The notes: generated by a model from the letters alone, not told the origin. Shown: positions 46,804-59,685, counted from the stretch's first letter. The stretch is 64,000 bases of DNA from Membranipora membranacea (GCA_914767715.1 OU612072.1:14818001-14882000); one strand, 5' to 3'. Made by a program: numbers and translations.

Positions 46804-46936
46804 ATGATAATATGACAATATATTGTGTTGTGTTGGTTGTTTTACTTGAAAATATATTGTTGCTTTCAGCTTAATAAAGCGGGTAAGTGTATTTGTTTTG
46901 TGTCGTCATTGTTTAACCCCGTGGATGTGGATCTTT

Positions 46937-47022
46937 TAACACCAATTAGCTCTTAACACAAGATATCTTTTAACACCAGGGATCTCCATTGATTTTGTAA
47001 CACCAGTGATTCTGTAACACCA
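46937..47022. repeat. Subterminal TAACACCA repeats of the hAT element
   Basis: TAACACCA or a one-base variant starts at 46937, 46954, 46971, 46998 and 47015, with the first three exactly 17 bases apart and the last two also 17 apart. hAT transposases bind short subterminal repeats, so these are candidate binding sites. Confidence 0.7.
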
Positions 47023-47690
47023 GTACTATTGTAAAGTATACCACTGTTCTAACCATGTGCATCTTTCTGGCACTGCATGACGAATAATAAAAATCTGTGT
47101 GGCAGAGACAGTACATACATACGTACAATACAAATCCATTAAATTATACTTATGACAATGAAATCTCTGCTTCACCTTTATAACCGCAATAGATCATATT
47201 TAATGTATGTAGTAGCTTACTTGAATCTGGACACTGAGCGCATTTCCTCATGTTGATGGTAAGTGTTTAAATCATATTTCACCTCAGGTTGATATTTTAG
47301 TAATAGTACAAACATGAAATTATTTGGGGTCAAATATACCTTTTTAGCCCTTCCTAGTGGCTGGAAACGCTCTCAGAGCTTCTGCGGACGGGGCTCCGCC
47401 CCAAACACCGTTGGGGGGCTCACAACGCCCCCAAACCCCCAGGTGGGTGACTCGGGTGCTTCGCACCCTCGAAGCACCACGTTGTGGTGCAGTATCGCCG
47501 TAAAATGGAATCTCCCTATTTTGTATTTAGAGAACTTGGCAAGTATGATGCAATCAGATGGGAATGACATTACTCATTTCAACTGTATTCGATTCTGCCA
47601 TGTCAGCTCAACTCTACGATAAAGCTTTTGTATGTTCGCCTTAATTCTTGGGTCACTAAACTACTTGGGAGAAACGAACATCAGGGTAAT

Positions 47691-47774
47691 CTAGTTTACT
47701 TTGATCATAGTAGATAGATCATCCTCTCCTATACAGATAGGAAACAAGGCGTTTGCCTCTAATATGGTTACCAT
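47691..47774 (-). pseudogene. N-terminal relic of a third ankyrin-caspase paralogue
   Basis: On the minus strand, ATG at 47774-47772 opens 27 codons reading MVTILEANALFPICIGEDD, then a stop at 47691. This aligns with the start of the intact gene (MEAICEATTEYPIWIGEDD), and the nucleotides CATCCTCTCCTATNCAGATAGGA are shared. Nothing else of the gene follows, so it is a truncated relic. Confidence 0.75.
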
Positions 47775-48356
47775 GACTTTTATATCAAGATTTAAAACTT
47801 GCTGATGGTAGAATTACCATTCCATCTTTATAACGAAGAACTACGCAGTGTTGTTTGAATCAAGTGTCAATCAATAAAGTCTATTCATTCATTCAAGTTA
47901 CAATATTTTGATCATGACCTTGAGTTATATTCATTACAGTAAACTATTCAAAAGATCATCGCAATTTTATTCTGAATAGTATGCAAACTCCAATGACGTA
48001 AGTCTTTAAACTTAAAGTGGAACGAGACAGAGGGGGTGCACAAGGATTAATCATAATTAGTTTTTGCTATTGACAAGGAAAACCATTGGATAATGAGTGT
48101 AATGTCACGCCTAGTTACGCCTCTTTTAGCCCAGTCCACGTGGCATTTGAGTTTTGCAGAAATCGAGCTTGCATGTTACAAGTGTTTTTCAAGTGCTCAG
48201 GTGTGTTATGCAAGAAATCGAGCAAAACCTGTGCCCTTGCAGCTTTGCAATGTTTATGTGATGTCGAAAGGAAGCAACATTTCACATCAGCTGATGAAAA
48301 CATTTGACTTCGTGTACGAGCAAGGATTATTTGTATCCTGCTATTCCACTGTATAA
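47775..48356. other. Noncoding segment
   Basis: Overlapping open frames at 48086-48356 on + and 48498-48115 on - conflict and have no domain. The minus frame runs into a MITE, so neither is called as a gene. Confidence 0.4.
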
Positions 48357-48579
48357 CAGGGCCGTAGATTAGAAAAGATGGTAGGGGAGGCAAAGGTCCG
48401 AGGTGAGTCCAATGCATCACCAGTAACCTCCTCCCCAAGCAATTCAAGCTATGTAATAAGCAACTGGAAATCCCAGAGGAGCTGATTCTGACATGCATTG
48501 TTGAATTGTTTTTAGGCCACTTTATTTAGCTTTCTAGGGGAGGCAGTGCCTTTCTGCCTCACCTAGAACTACGATCCTG
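48357..48579. mobile_element. MITE with CAGGGCCGTAG / CAGGATCGTAG ends
   Basis: A 223-bp non-coding element beginning CAGGGCCGTAG and ending in the complement of CAGGATCGTAG (imperfect inverted repeats). It shares internal segments (GGGGAGGC, TGGAAATCCCA, CCTCACCTAGAAC) with the repeats at 22254-22469 and 56470-56685. Confidence 0.75.
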
Positions 48580-49928
48580 TACAGTAAATAGTGTAAACTA
48601 ATTCTAACTATCGTAGAGGTATAATTGTAATAATCTTTGACACAATGATAATAAAAATAATCTTGCAGAAATGAAAGTGAATTAGAGAGATGCTGCTGCA
48701 TTACCTTCCTCTAGAAGAAACTTTGCGGTACAAATTTTTAATGGTATGTATTACATTAGAGGCCTATAGGCAGATGAAGATAAATGCAAAAGACGGAGGA
48801 TGTCCGTGGTAAAGTGAACATCCGAAGGGAAATCATGTCGACTGTGGTGTGAAAGTGTGTGATAATCCGGCCATAGCCATCCTCCGGTCGATTGTGAGTT
48901 TTGCAGAAAAGGTCAATTTGTTTGGCCAGTTGCACTCCCACCACAGTTGAAACGCACTTTCTCGCATTGTTCGAAATCTTTGTGTAAAACATATTCATCA
49001 TGGTCGCATCTAAAATTCAGGAAATTTCTAGTTGTTGCTCTATTGCAGCAGATGGCAATGCCCCACTACATGTAACGTTCATGGAAGAGACAGGTAAAAA
49101 AAAGGTTGCATAAAAATTGTTGCGGCTAATTGGTATACTCCCAAAAAAAGTAGCCAATCTCGAGTAAAAAATTTGGTGACCCATGCCCTAATTCTCCATA
49201 TGACCGGTATACATGGATGACAATGTGCGACAACCAAAACGACTAGCCCTAAACCCGATGAACTTTTTCAGGACCACTAATTATAAATGAAGTGATTGTT
49301 TTATTCATGTCACATCATGAAAAAAATTGGTAATAATGAATTGTTGCTGAAAAAAAAAAAGATATAAATATTGCTTTGTTCACAATATACACTAATACAT
49401 GACATTATCATACTTGTGTTTACTCGAATCCTTTATACTTTATCATACTACTCTCTTAGATGAGATACATAGAGTTTTGGTCCTTACAACCCTCACAAAC
49501 TCCCAAAATGATCGATAAGAATAGTGTTTATTTGTGGCCGCTTTTCTGCAACATCAATGAAAAATACTGTATTCAACAGTGCCCTTGGATGAAGCCCCTA
49601 TAGCTATTGTACACAGTGAAATCATTCAGGCACTACAAACAGACATCAAAGCAAATATAGAGGATATGTTCCTTGATGACACCAGAAATACGATTAAATG
49701 GTGATTATTGATTTTGCTAAATGAAGTAATATTATCTGGAATATTTGCAATATTTGCAACTAAGCAAAAACAAAATTTTAGGAAGTTTTGCTTGAAGATC
49801 ACGACAATAAGGGCTAGCTGATAAATCTTGGATAATTGCAATTAGTGTGTTGATATCCAAAATCGTCTTACTTAAATAATAACTAAAACCCAACGTGATT
49901 GATAAAAAAAAAACTTAGTACGATTTTT
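48580..49928. other. Noncoding segment left of block 2
   Basis: AT-rich with several poly-A/T runs. No gene, structured repeat or regulatory element recognised. Confidence 0.4.
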
Positions 49929-50015
49929 TAATGTTATTTACAGATGCGTGACTGCACTGTTGCTCTCAGACGAAGTCCAGCTTACTGCCTAAGGATGTGG
50001 CTCTGAACTGCTCAA

Positions 50016-50021
50016 TTTATA
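50016..50021 (-). promoter_or_regulatory. Orphan duplicate of the EGF-gene TATA-like element
   Basis: TATAAA on the minus strand inside a nearly unchanged copy of the EGF-gene upstream region (49929-50080). No EGF exon follows on the minus strand, so any transcript from it would enter noncoding DNA leftward of 49.9 kb. Confidence 0.35.
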
Positions 50022-50930
50022 TTGCCATGATAATTCCACTGGTCATGCGATTAATCTGATTGGCTGATCGTTTCAGCTTAAGATTCTTTATTCATCGATT
50101 TACATATTTCTTCGCAATGTTGTACCATGTGACAATGCGCCAATTGGTAAAAGGTTAACAGGATCTCGAAGTCAGAGTATTTGGCAATTAAGCTATTTTG
50201 TCATCTGATTAAGACAATTCACATCAACACAGTATAGAACATGGAATAGCTCTGACGATTGATAGACAGTCATACTTGCTGTGTGGGTGCTTTGTTACTT
50301 GTCGACTCCTACCATGAGGTTTCTCACTCAAAGAAATTAAATCATCCACCCATTATCACACCTTTAATCTCAAATCCATCTACCTGTTGCTCAGTCATGA
50401 ATCGAAGAGGAATCATTGATTCCCTAAATATCATAACCTGCCTGCACTCATAAACTCCCCCTTTTTTCAATGCCTACACATCTTGCAAATGATGAAATCA
50501 TAACACATTTTCTAATGGCTTGGCATTTTTTAAAGAGCCTTGGGGTTCGATTTCATAGAAGCCCAGCAGCATTGCCTGAGGATGTCTAAAAATATTCAGG
50601 AAGCAAGGTATTTAGATTGAAAAATTGCAGTGGAATATTTGCCATAGTATGATAAATGATCAATTGTCGCCAGAGGCCACGTGTCAGTTGTAACCAGTTT
50701 TATAACAAAATCATCTACAAAGGTTTGAAATTTATGGCTTCCAAAATTGTGGGGTTTTATTTTCCATATCAAGCGACAATCACCTGCACTTTAAAAAGAC
50801 AAAAAGGTAAATGAACTCCAGTGATTTGGTTTGTGCCTTAACTTCGGAGGACATATGGAAAATCGTGTTTATAAACCGTCAAGGGTATTGGTCCCAATTG
50901 AGGCTGTTTCCTTTCTGTGAGGTCAGGAGC

Positions 50931-51044
50931 ATGCTTCATCCTCATAAGTTTATGCTGGCACTCGTGCTGGCGTGCGTAGTAGCTGGGGTTTGGGTTGAGG
51001 GCACCGTTCAGTTAGGTCATGTCCTTTTCTTCGCAAACTTTTAA
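50931..51044 (+). CDS. Candidate signal-peptide exon, block 2 copy
   Basis: Counterpart of the frame at 16712-16825. It has the same signal-peptide-like start with Ile to Met at residue 9 and two changes near the C-terminal end of the short frame. The same uncertainty about a downstream exon applies. Confidence 0.28.
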   Translation: MLHPHKFMLALVLACVVAGVWVEGTVQLGHVLFFANF

Positions 51045-52674
51045 TCATTACTAATATAGCTCTGATATATCACGGTGCATGTGAGTTCAAGGTCTGGTCT
51101 AACTCCACAACCATTCTGATGGTCTCTTATTCGGGCTTTACTCTCTGGGAGTAAGATTTTGGATTTGTCTGTAGTAGCTTAAAAAAGAAACTGTTTCTGT
51201 ACCCCATGAAACAGAAATATCAAGAAACTAGAAAGTTTATCTGATCATGATCAAAGAGTTTTATGGCGACAAAACTTGCTAATTACCAATTCAGATTGTA
51301 AATTGTTCAAAATAAATCACACTTTATTAATGTATTTATTAGAATTAAACTAATGAAAGTGTCACCCTTAAGTAATTTTCTCACGACCATTGAGATTTTT
51401 TAATTCATTCAAATTTATTATCAACTACAAATTCAAATTACAAACATTACATTACAACTTTTAACACTTTTGTACTTTTGTTGTTCAACTGAAAAATAGC
51501 CTCCACTACAGTTGTAGGTGTTTTCTCCTCCGATTGTGTCCTATACAGTTATGAGGTACATTATCATGTTACCATCTGTCGATATTTGAAGTAGAAAAAC
51601 TGAAATCCAATGATAAATACCCCCTATCAGCTCCCAGTTTATAATTCTTTGTATAAATTGAAACAATCTCCTGACTCGCTTGTTGACAAAGCTTTATTTA
51701 GTTTTTCTCAAAGATTAATCATTTTTTCCCTTTTTAGAATTATACGAAAATGAGGAAAAACCATAGCATGACTAAAATACGAAAGTTTTCGGGAAGTAAA
51801 ATGCCTTTCCCTCTTACCAATGTTGTATACTGTAACACATCTTGAATTCAAGGGAAAAGAGATGAGATGATACCTATATGGCTTCTCTTATTTCGCACAG
51901 GTAGGGAGTCTTCATACATTTAGGAGTTTATGGTCCCGATCTAAACGCCATATTTGACACTGTTTACGCTAGTTTACCCTACTCAACTGTCATGGCTATA
52001 TCGCCTTGCCTGGTTTGCAAGGCTAAACTATTGCACGGAAAATGTTTTTGCCGTCTTTGTAACGGTATGGTATTTCCCTCGTACAGGTTGTGACAGGTTG
52101 TTTTATGTTTTATATGTTCTCGACTCTTTATGAGAATTATTTGATCTTATTATAGTTATAAAATCTAGGTGGGGCTTGTCAACCTACAGCCCATGGTCAG
52201 GCTGTGAATATTTGCGATACTTTGGTGATGAATGACACATTATTAAAGGGTAGTGCTGTGCAATACTCAACATAATTACATTGTAGTAATGTATATTTCA
52301 TCAATATCAATATATAGTTTTGTAGCAGCACCCAGTGAAAATCATGATACTTGAAATCACTTGTGTGCTCCGAGACAGCTTGTCAGGGTATAGGAAGGTT
52401 CAATATATGACCAATCATCCAAGTAAACCAAGACAAGAAATACGATACACTTAATCCATTGCGAATTCTATGGGGCAAATATTGCAGTGGTTCCAATACT
52501 CTGACGTTGCCCAGCCCTGTTACTGGGTCCACCTTTGAACAGAGGGAGGCACATTTTTGTGAATCTTAATCTATTCTGAAATGCACACAAATGATGGCCT
52601 TAATTATTCAATAATCTTGCTTTTGATTTGGGCTGGGTGACCCTATGTACATTGTGTCAATGTTCTGAAAAAAT
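51045..52674. other. Block 2 noncoding segment
   Basis: Counterpart of about 16826-18360. It has two insertions relative to block 1, near 51130-51180 (containing a GGGCTTTACTCTCTGGGAG segment) and near 51838-51890. No gene recognised. Confidence 0.45.
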
Positions 52675-53031
52675 CTGAAACCTTTCAACACCAAAACCAT
52701 GGAAACCATTCTTAAAACAGCCATACCTTCATTTAGATAATGAAGACATGAAGTCGTGACCCAAATCATAGCTGCAATGCTGCCCTAAGGAACGAATCTG
52801 AAACCTTTCGACACCTGAACCATGGAAACCATCCTTAAAACAGCCACCATACCTTCATTTAGATAATGAAGACGTGAAGTCGTGACCCAAATCATAGCTG
52901 CAATGCTTCCCTAAGGAAGAAAACTGAAACTTTTCAACATACCTAAACCATGTAAACCATTCTTAAAACAGCCATTCCTTCTTGTAGTCAATGAAGACAT
53001 GAAGTCGTGACCTAAATCATAGCTTCATGGC
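52675..53031. repeat. Three tandem ~124-bp repeats, block 2
   Basis: Same three-unit array as at 18361-18711, with the same unit order and internal differences, showing that the array predates the block duplication. Confidence 0.9.
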
Positions 53032-53829
53032 TTAGTTCATTTTTCCTTTCCCATGCCAATCATTGTCTATTTTAATATTTGAAAAGACTGATGCATCAAA
53101 CCACGAGACTGGTGCGTAAGAATCCCTCATTGAGTGGTGTTGGGTGGTAAGGTGATGGCAATTCTTGAGAAAGTATTCGGAAATAATTGTTATTTTCATC
53201 ACCTTCTGCGGTGATAAATCATGGCAAAAATGATTATGAATGACGCATCAATGCTAGTTGTTACCATCACCAATTATATACTAATCCGTCACTCACTGTC
53301 GCTTTATCCCTGCCAAAAGCGGTGTGCCCGCAGTTGCAAAATGAATTGTTAAGGTATTTTCATTTCTTCCTGCATTTGTTACTTTTCTATATTTAGCAAA
53401 ATGAGGTCATCAGAACGTGTGACACTCATCATATTAGTGTCCTATCACCGTCAACTTGTAACTATATTTCCTTGAGAGACTCTAATATTATCACTCACTT
53501 GCCTTACAGAAAAAAGCGCAATTGTCATCTTGTGCTAGAGAGGCAGTTTCAATTCAAATTACTCAATTTATGTGCAAAAAATGGTCATGGCAGAGTAATG
53601 TAAGGCCGTTGGTATATTATTGCCTCCATTAGTCAGACTCAAGTGTACTTAATTGCCTGTTTATTATTATCCATTTTATTAAGGCTTTTTGCATTCAAGA
53701 AAGTGTTACTGCACCTGAAAAGCTACCGATATAGCGCTAGTCTAGCTAAAAATGTGCTGAGATAGCTGGTAGTTGCATTTCATCATCATTGCTTTGCCCA
53801 GCTTTTGCAATAACCATGTGAGGTATATT

Positions 53830-55100
53830 AGGTTTTATAACGCTTGGGTTTGAGAATAACGCAACGAAACAAACACGCTTCTGCTTGTAGATGACATGGT
53901 AGTCCCAGCTATCCCAACATGTTTGGACGCTTAAACTAACTCTGAGCTGAGAAGAAAGTTATTCTTTATCATTTATGTTATTCAAGGTTCTTTACCCCAG
54001 TAATTGTTTCCTAATTGCGATAGTTATAACAAAAAAATACATTTGAATATACCAGGGTGCTATATGGTTGTGGTGTTGTTTTTGCGATAAAGTCCTTCCA
54101 CCCTCTGAGATACCATGTGGTAGGGGGATATGCAGGGTGTATATACATTTAAAATTCCATTAAGACATTAACTCTTTTCGCATTGAGTTCTGGTATGAAC
54201 AAAACAAGAAAAAAGCAACTCTTTTATCCACTCAATCTAAATAAATTCTGGATTTGCGTCATCATATTTTTAAAGTTATTAACCAGTTATGCAGCATATC
54301 TTTTTGCAATTACAATGTGACACACAATCACCATGTTTCCATGTGAGTTTCGAGGTTGGCCTAGATCGAGCTGAGTTGTCACCCCTTGGCTCGATCTCGA
54401 AATATGCAGCCATTCCCATGATAGTGCTGAGAAAAAAAAAATCTTCCGTCGCCAGGATTTGAACCGCGGCTCCCTGTAGCATGGGTTGTTAAGTTCGAGG
54501 TAAACCCATGAGCTGAGCTCGAGCTCGGAGGCAATTCCATAGCTCGAAGCTAAGGCTTAATAAGCCTCAGTTCGAACACAAAACTAACATGGAAATGCAG
54601 TGAATAAGCTTCATAACGCTTGGGTTCGAGAGTGACAGATTTAAACAAGCAAGTTTCTACTGGTAGATGGTATGGCAATCCTACTATGATCACACTTCGC
54701 CTGCCAGCAAAGCCTTAAATTCCCTGTGCTGTTCTGGGAATCTCATCAAAGTTTTGGCATCTGGTAATTCAGTAACTTGCCGGTATCGGAGTGTGTGAGC
54801 GGTGCAAGCGATTGACGCAGTTGAGGCAATAACTGTTTTTTATTTGCTATGGGTATCACCAAAAAATATTTTTTATATACCAGGGTACTATGGTTATGGT
54901 AGTGTTGCTTTTTGAGATAAACTTCTACCCTCTGACAGATGCTATGTGGCAGGGTGCCATGGAGGGTGTATAAACTTTAAATTCAATCCACACATCAACT
55001 CCATCCGGATTGAGTTGAGTGGTATGAATAGAACAAGAAAATAACTAATATTCCTTTTTTCCGCTAAATCTAAAAAAAGTCTGGATTGGCGTCTTATCCC
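53830..55100. repeat. Diverged tandem duplication, block 2
   Basis: Counterpart of the ~840-bp-period tandem pair at 19555-20870. The tRNA-like sequence between the two units (about 54441-54480) has lost about 33 bases. Confidence 0.75.
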
Positions 55101-56469
55101 TGATAAAATATTTCTCTGTCATGTTGGGACGCTATAGTGGAGGAAAAAAGATGAATCTATTAAATTTCTACACCTAAGAGAGTTGACACAACAAGGCAAA
55201 CACTGCATACTTTCTGGTGCGCTTACGGATCCTGCTTGACTTACCTACATATCTAAGTTGTCTTGTTCTCTCACCGCACAAATAAATATCTTTATGGAAA
55301 TCCACCTTGGCCCTACCCAACTTAGCATAATGTTATTCTTGTTGCACACTCCTGTTCCTTTCGCTTACTTGCAAAATAAGAAACCACAATTGTTGACTTC
55401 CAAGTCAATGATCAAGTTCTACTCAGTGGACTTGAAGACATGGACTGAGTGTTTGCTCAGTTTATCATCTGTTGTTGGAGAGCAGGGTAGGTCAGCCATT
55501 TTCACTGACAACCAGAGTAGAATTCTCATACTTATACCCTAACAGATTTTGCCTATGACGGGACCAAAATCAAAATGCGGTTTTGTATTGTAATCTTTAT
55601 GTAAGCAAACACAAAATTCATTGAACATATGTCTCCTGTAAAAAATATTCTCTTTTAAGAACTCTGAACTCTTTATCCCAACACTCTTTCTTTGGTATTA
55701 ATCATATTTGGAAGTTTGCATTTTTTTTGCTGCTACAGTTTAATGCAAATTGGCTGTCCTCGTGTTAGTTTGGGTGGCCCGGCGCTGAGTTACCTGTTAA
55801 TCTGACAAACCACAAGCTTGTCAAGTTGGACAACTCTCAAGTAAAGAATATAAAATTCGAGGGTTGGAAAAACTTTCAAAACTGCAGTTTTCTTTTATAC
55901 AGGAGAGACGACTTGAGATCAATGTGTATGTATATATATATATCAGTCCGCTGGAAATTCTAGTGGTATCGCCAAGAGCAATGTTATGTGGGAATATAAC
56001 GTTTGAGTGGTTGTGAGATATATGCAAGGATACTGGATGGTTTTTCTAATGCTTTTCCTATGTTATTCATAGCTCATTTGAATCACTTTATTCTGGACCC
56101 ACTACTGGATGTTATTCTTTTCCTTGACTTCTACTTTGATTCATTCACATTTAAAACATTTAGTGTCAGATTCTTGGCCGGTCACAAGACTTTGATCTCT
56201 CTACAATGCTGTAGATGACAATGTACGTCAGGTCGGTTAGGTCAAGAATGTGTGAGAGCGCCGGTGAATACCTAGTTCTCATTATGTTGCTATTAATTCA
56301 TCATTTTTTCTCGCTTGAGTGTTGTTTTGTTGTAATGATGGGAGCGATTAGACATCTATCACAATAAAATGATCTCTTGTTGAGGTGAACCCTGGAGCAG
56401 CTCGCAGCTGATAAATGTACTTTGTTTTTTTTCCTCCCACACACCACACACCGCTCATGATGGCAAGAA
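55101..56469. other. Block 2 noncoding segment
   Basis: Counterpart of 20871-22253. The open frame at 55258-55542 matches 21036-21320 with a few changes, and no domain is visible. Confidence 0.4.
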
Positions 56470-56685
56470 CAGGGTCGTAGTTAACAATAAAAGGAAGGGG
56501 AGGCAAAATTCCCCGAGGGTGCAAAGCAACTGGTTTTAAGGCGTAGGATTAGCAAATGGAAATCCCAAATGAGCCAATCCTGAGATGGATAAATCGATTA
56601 TACTGTTTTGGGGCCATTTTGTGTAGCTTTTTATGGGAAGGGGCGCAGCGCCCCGCCCCATACCTCACCTAGAACAACAGGCCTG
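56470..56685. mobile_element. MITE-like repeat (CAGGGTCGTAG family), block 2
   Basis: Counterpart of 22254-22469 and related to the element at 48357-48579. Its presence at the same place in both blocks shows it inserted before the block duplication. Confidence 0.65.
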
Positions 56686-57964
56686 GAAAAGGAAATTAGC
56701 CCATCTACTGGCCGCACAACATGAAGTTTTCTGGAATCTTGCAAGAAAGCGTAATTAAGAGTGAGCGATTAAGATGTAGGCTTTAGATTATGCCCTGTGG
56801 TCTTGATAAGCACCTCTTAATCAAAATGATTGATGGTATTTTAGTCCCTACGGAAGTGTTAACTTGACATCCGATGTGCCATCGTTGCAACAGGTGCCTG
56901 TGGCGGTGGTTGTATGACTCACCCCAACCATGGCTTGATCAACGTCAAAGAATCAGTGTCGGCAATGAGCTATGATTTCATGACTAACCTCAGTTGAAGT
57001 ATTTGCAGGAGGAGAAGTCTCCCTTTTCGTACATGTGTGAAATAGCTGAATTGAATTCTAGCTAAAATAACCTTTGTTGCTTTAAATAAACTCTCACCTC
57101 AACTTGCCAAAATTTAGAACTTGCTGTCCGCTAACAAGGTAAACTAATCTCTAGCTAACATTTACTTCTCTAAATAAGATGTAAAGTCTGTTGTAACCCC
57201 AGCCTCAAAAATATGCGTATTGTGAAAGACCATATTTAATTCCATCCATGCATTTAGCTAACATGCTTAATGTAATTTACTTTCAAATCAAACCTTATTC
57301 TAACTTGCTAATCTTAGATTATTTTTTCATCTCGTGAGGCCGACAATAATTAATCAAGGAGAAAATGATTTGTTATCCCACCAACCCTGCAAAAATACCA
57401 CATTGATATTATTTTTAAAACGACTTATCATTGTTACTTAGACGAGACTAAAGAGGGTAATCTGTCATAGTGAAATTGTATGGCTCATTGCTGAGGTTTT
57501 CTAGGCTCCTGCATGTGAAAGTTGAGACAACTTTATGTCCAAAGGATCTTTCAAAGAATAACAGCATATCTCTAACACTCAATACAGGCCAGTAATTTGA
57601 TGTGACCAAGCATTGTCAAGTTTTTCCTGGTAGTTTTGTCAAGTTCAAATGATAATGGGCTGAGCACTTTCGGTAGTGATCATAAACTCCTCTTGATAAA
57701 TTGCAGTTGGAACAGACAATGTGTACATAAAGTATGAATCTACATTCTCGAATCCCTAAGAGTAGCTTGCCATGACAAGCTGGCCATGACAAGCCTGTCA
57801 ACACAGGCTAAATTCAAAGATAAAAGACAGCTTAAAATGTCAGACTGGCAGCATACAACAAAATATCCCTTTTTACTGTAAGCCGATGGTGGCATCTATA
57901 TCATGAGTTAGCTGTGAGGGTGGCATTCATACAGACTCTTGACTTACTCGGATGTAGTTTTAAG
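56686..57964. other. Upstream region of the A-type CBM14 pseudogene, block 2
   Basis: Counterpart of 22470-23777. Small deletions relative to block 1 occur near 57490 and 57790. Noncoding. Confidence 0.45.
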
Positions 57965-58627
57965 ATGGTGAGGCTGGTATCATTCTTTGGATTGCTTTGA
58001 TTACATATCGGAGTGAGTGTACTGCAGTCACCCCCTCGACTCTCCAGCTGCAGGCTCCTATACTAAGCTAAACCTCAGACACCAGGGTGGCAGGCAGAGG
58101 TTACATATTCCGCCGGACAGTCATGTGTGTCTCAAGTAGTTTTTCAAAACATTAATGACGATATTATCAACAAAACAGATCTAAGGAACTGTGAGAACTT
58201 CTATAAATGTAAGAGACCTTCAATGTTCCATTGCCCTTGTGCGGTGGGCGAGACCTTCAACCCTAATACTCTGAGGTGTGATGACTCCAAATCTGTGTGT
58301 GAGTGTGAACTTGAGGAAACAGAAATTTCTGGAGAAACTGAAACTGAAGTTCCCGTCGATTCAGCAACAACATTTTCGGTAGATATTATCTCTTCTCTGA
58401 AGCCAGAACTTATGAGTCTTTCTTTGGCAAACCCAAATCAGAAACCAACAACGCAAGGTCTTCCTTCACACACCACTTACAACGGCAACGTTATTGTAGT
58501 AGCTATTGTGGCACTAACGATGATGATTCTAACAACAGTTGTGATACGCATCTGGCTGTGGCAGCGCTGCATCCTACCTTGTAGAGAAAGTTCTACTCAT
58601 GCATGCGAAATTCAACAATCTCTATAG
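57965..58627 (+). pseudogene. CBM14 membrane protein, paralogue A, block 2 (pseudogene)
   Basis: The frame from ATG at 57965 to TAG at 58625-58627 is 663 bases and is interrupted only near its start, by TGA at 57998 (codon 12) and TAA at 58064 (codon 34). From Met at 58127 the rest is open for 166 codons and covers most of the CBM14 domain (LRNCENFYKC, GETFNPNTLRC), the acidic stalk, the membrane helix and the tail. The signal peptide and the first conserved Cys are outside this shorter frame. The TAA at codon 34 is shared with the block 1 copy; the TGA is private. An unseen spliced 5' exon (acceptor candidate at about 58080) could restore a secretory product, so calling it dead is likely but not certain. 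Confidence 0.65.
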
Positions 58628-59685
58628 ATTAGGGAAATCCTATTAAACCACTAATGGAGCTCTCTGATGAACTCCACGATGATGGTCCACTCATAACTTT
58701 TGGGATATTTGGTTGCTCACCTTTCCATTTTTAAATCAACCCATCAATATTTCCTATTGAGGTCAACAAGCTATTTTTAATTTTCAGTAGTTGTAGTAAT
58801 CTTTTTATTGAATATAAAACTACAGAAGAACACAAAAGTCTCTATTTGCAGGCAAAAATGATGATCCAACCTGGCAAAATGAAACATTGTTCCAATTTTA
58901 GCGACGAAATGAATTTTTAATTTTAGATTATCTGGATGAATAAAATAATATGATAAGTTATCCCGTGAAGTTTAAAAGACAGATGCCCTCAACTTGGGGA
59001 AACTTTGTTTGATGTTTATTTTCTTGGTTAACTAAGTTGAGTACGGGTCACCTGACCTGACGTTTTTAGAGTCATTTAGAACTACATCTTTTACACCGAT
59101 TACGTCACAATCACAAAGAATTTGGTGTGACGACCTGTGTTCAATTTCATTATTAGGGAGTGGGTACATGCACAGTGAATTAAATGCGCTAGCATTGCAA
59201 TGATTAACATATATAATTTTTTCTTTTTCATTATTTTAAGTCTTGCTTCAACTAGTGCTCCAACTTTCGGCCAAAACTTCCCGGCCACTTACTCTTGAAG
59301 GGGACTTTTTTGAATTATGTCGAGCATATTCTTAAAACTAATTTTTTTTATTTTCCTGATGTTAGGGCTGCGCCAATACAAAACCTTATTCTGCTCATAC
59401 TGTGCAAGGCACTTAAAACTCATTAATCAATGCTTATAAACTGTTGGACCTTAAATTCAATATCCAAGAATAAGTCTCAATTCGATTTCGTTTCGAAATG
59501 TGATGCCAAAGGGAGAAATTATCTATTGCAATGCTCAGGCCTATTTGGGGGGGGGGGGGGGAAACATCACATTTAATTCACTGTGTGTTAGGTACTGCTA
59601 CTTAATTCCTATTCTAACATCAGAGATAGGCATGTTAATAGACTTATCTTGATGACAGTGTGGTGATACGATTCTTCAGTCAGAC
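58628..59685. other. Region downstream of paralogue A, block 2
   Basis: Counterpart of 24441-25515, AT-rich, with a 15-base G run at 59547-59561. No gene recognised. Confidence 0.4.

Larger units (their letters stand above)
43327..47547 (+). mobile_element. hAT DNA transposon, full length
   Basis: Both ends carry the 14-base terminal inverted repeat CATACTTGCCAAGT (43327-43340; complement at 47534-47547), extended by CTC after a one-base offset. The flanks ATGCAAAC (43319-43326) and ATGCAATC (47548-47555) form an 8-base target duplication with one mismatch, the size typical of hAT elements. The interior encodes a hAT transposase-like protein in plus-strand exons. The right end has subterminal TAACACCA repeats and a GC-rich segment. 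Confidence 0.85.

Noticed and set aside
48115-48498. 127-codon minus-strand frame
   Set aside because: It overlaps the MITE at 48357-48579 and conflicting plus-strand frames, and has no domain.
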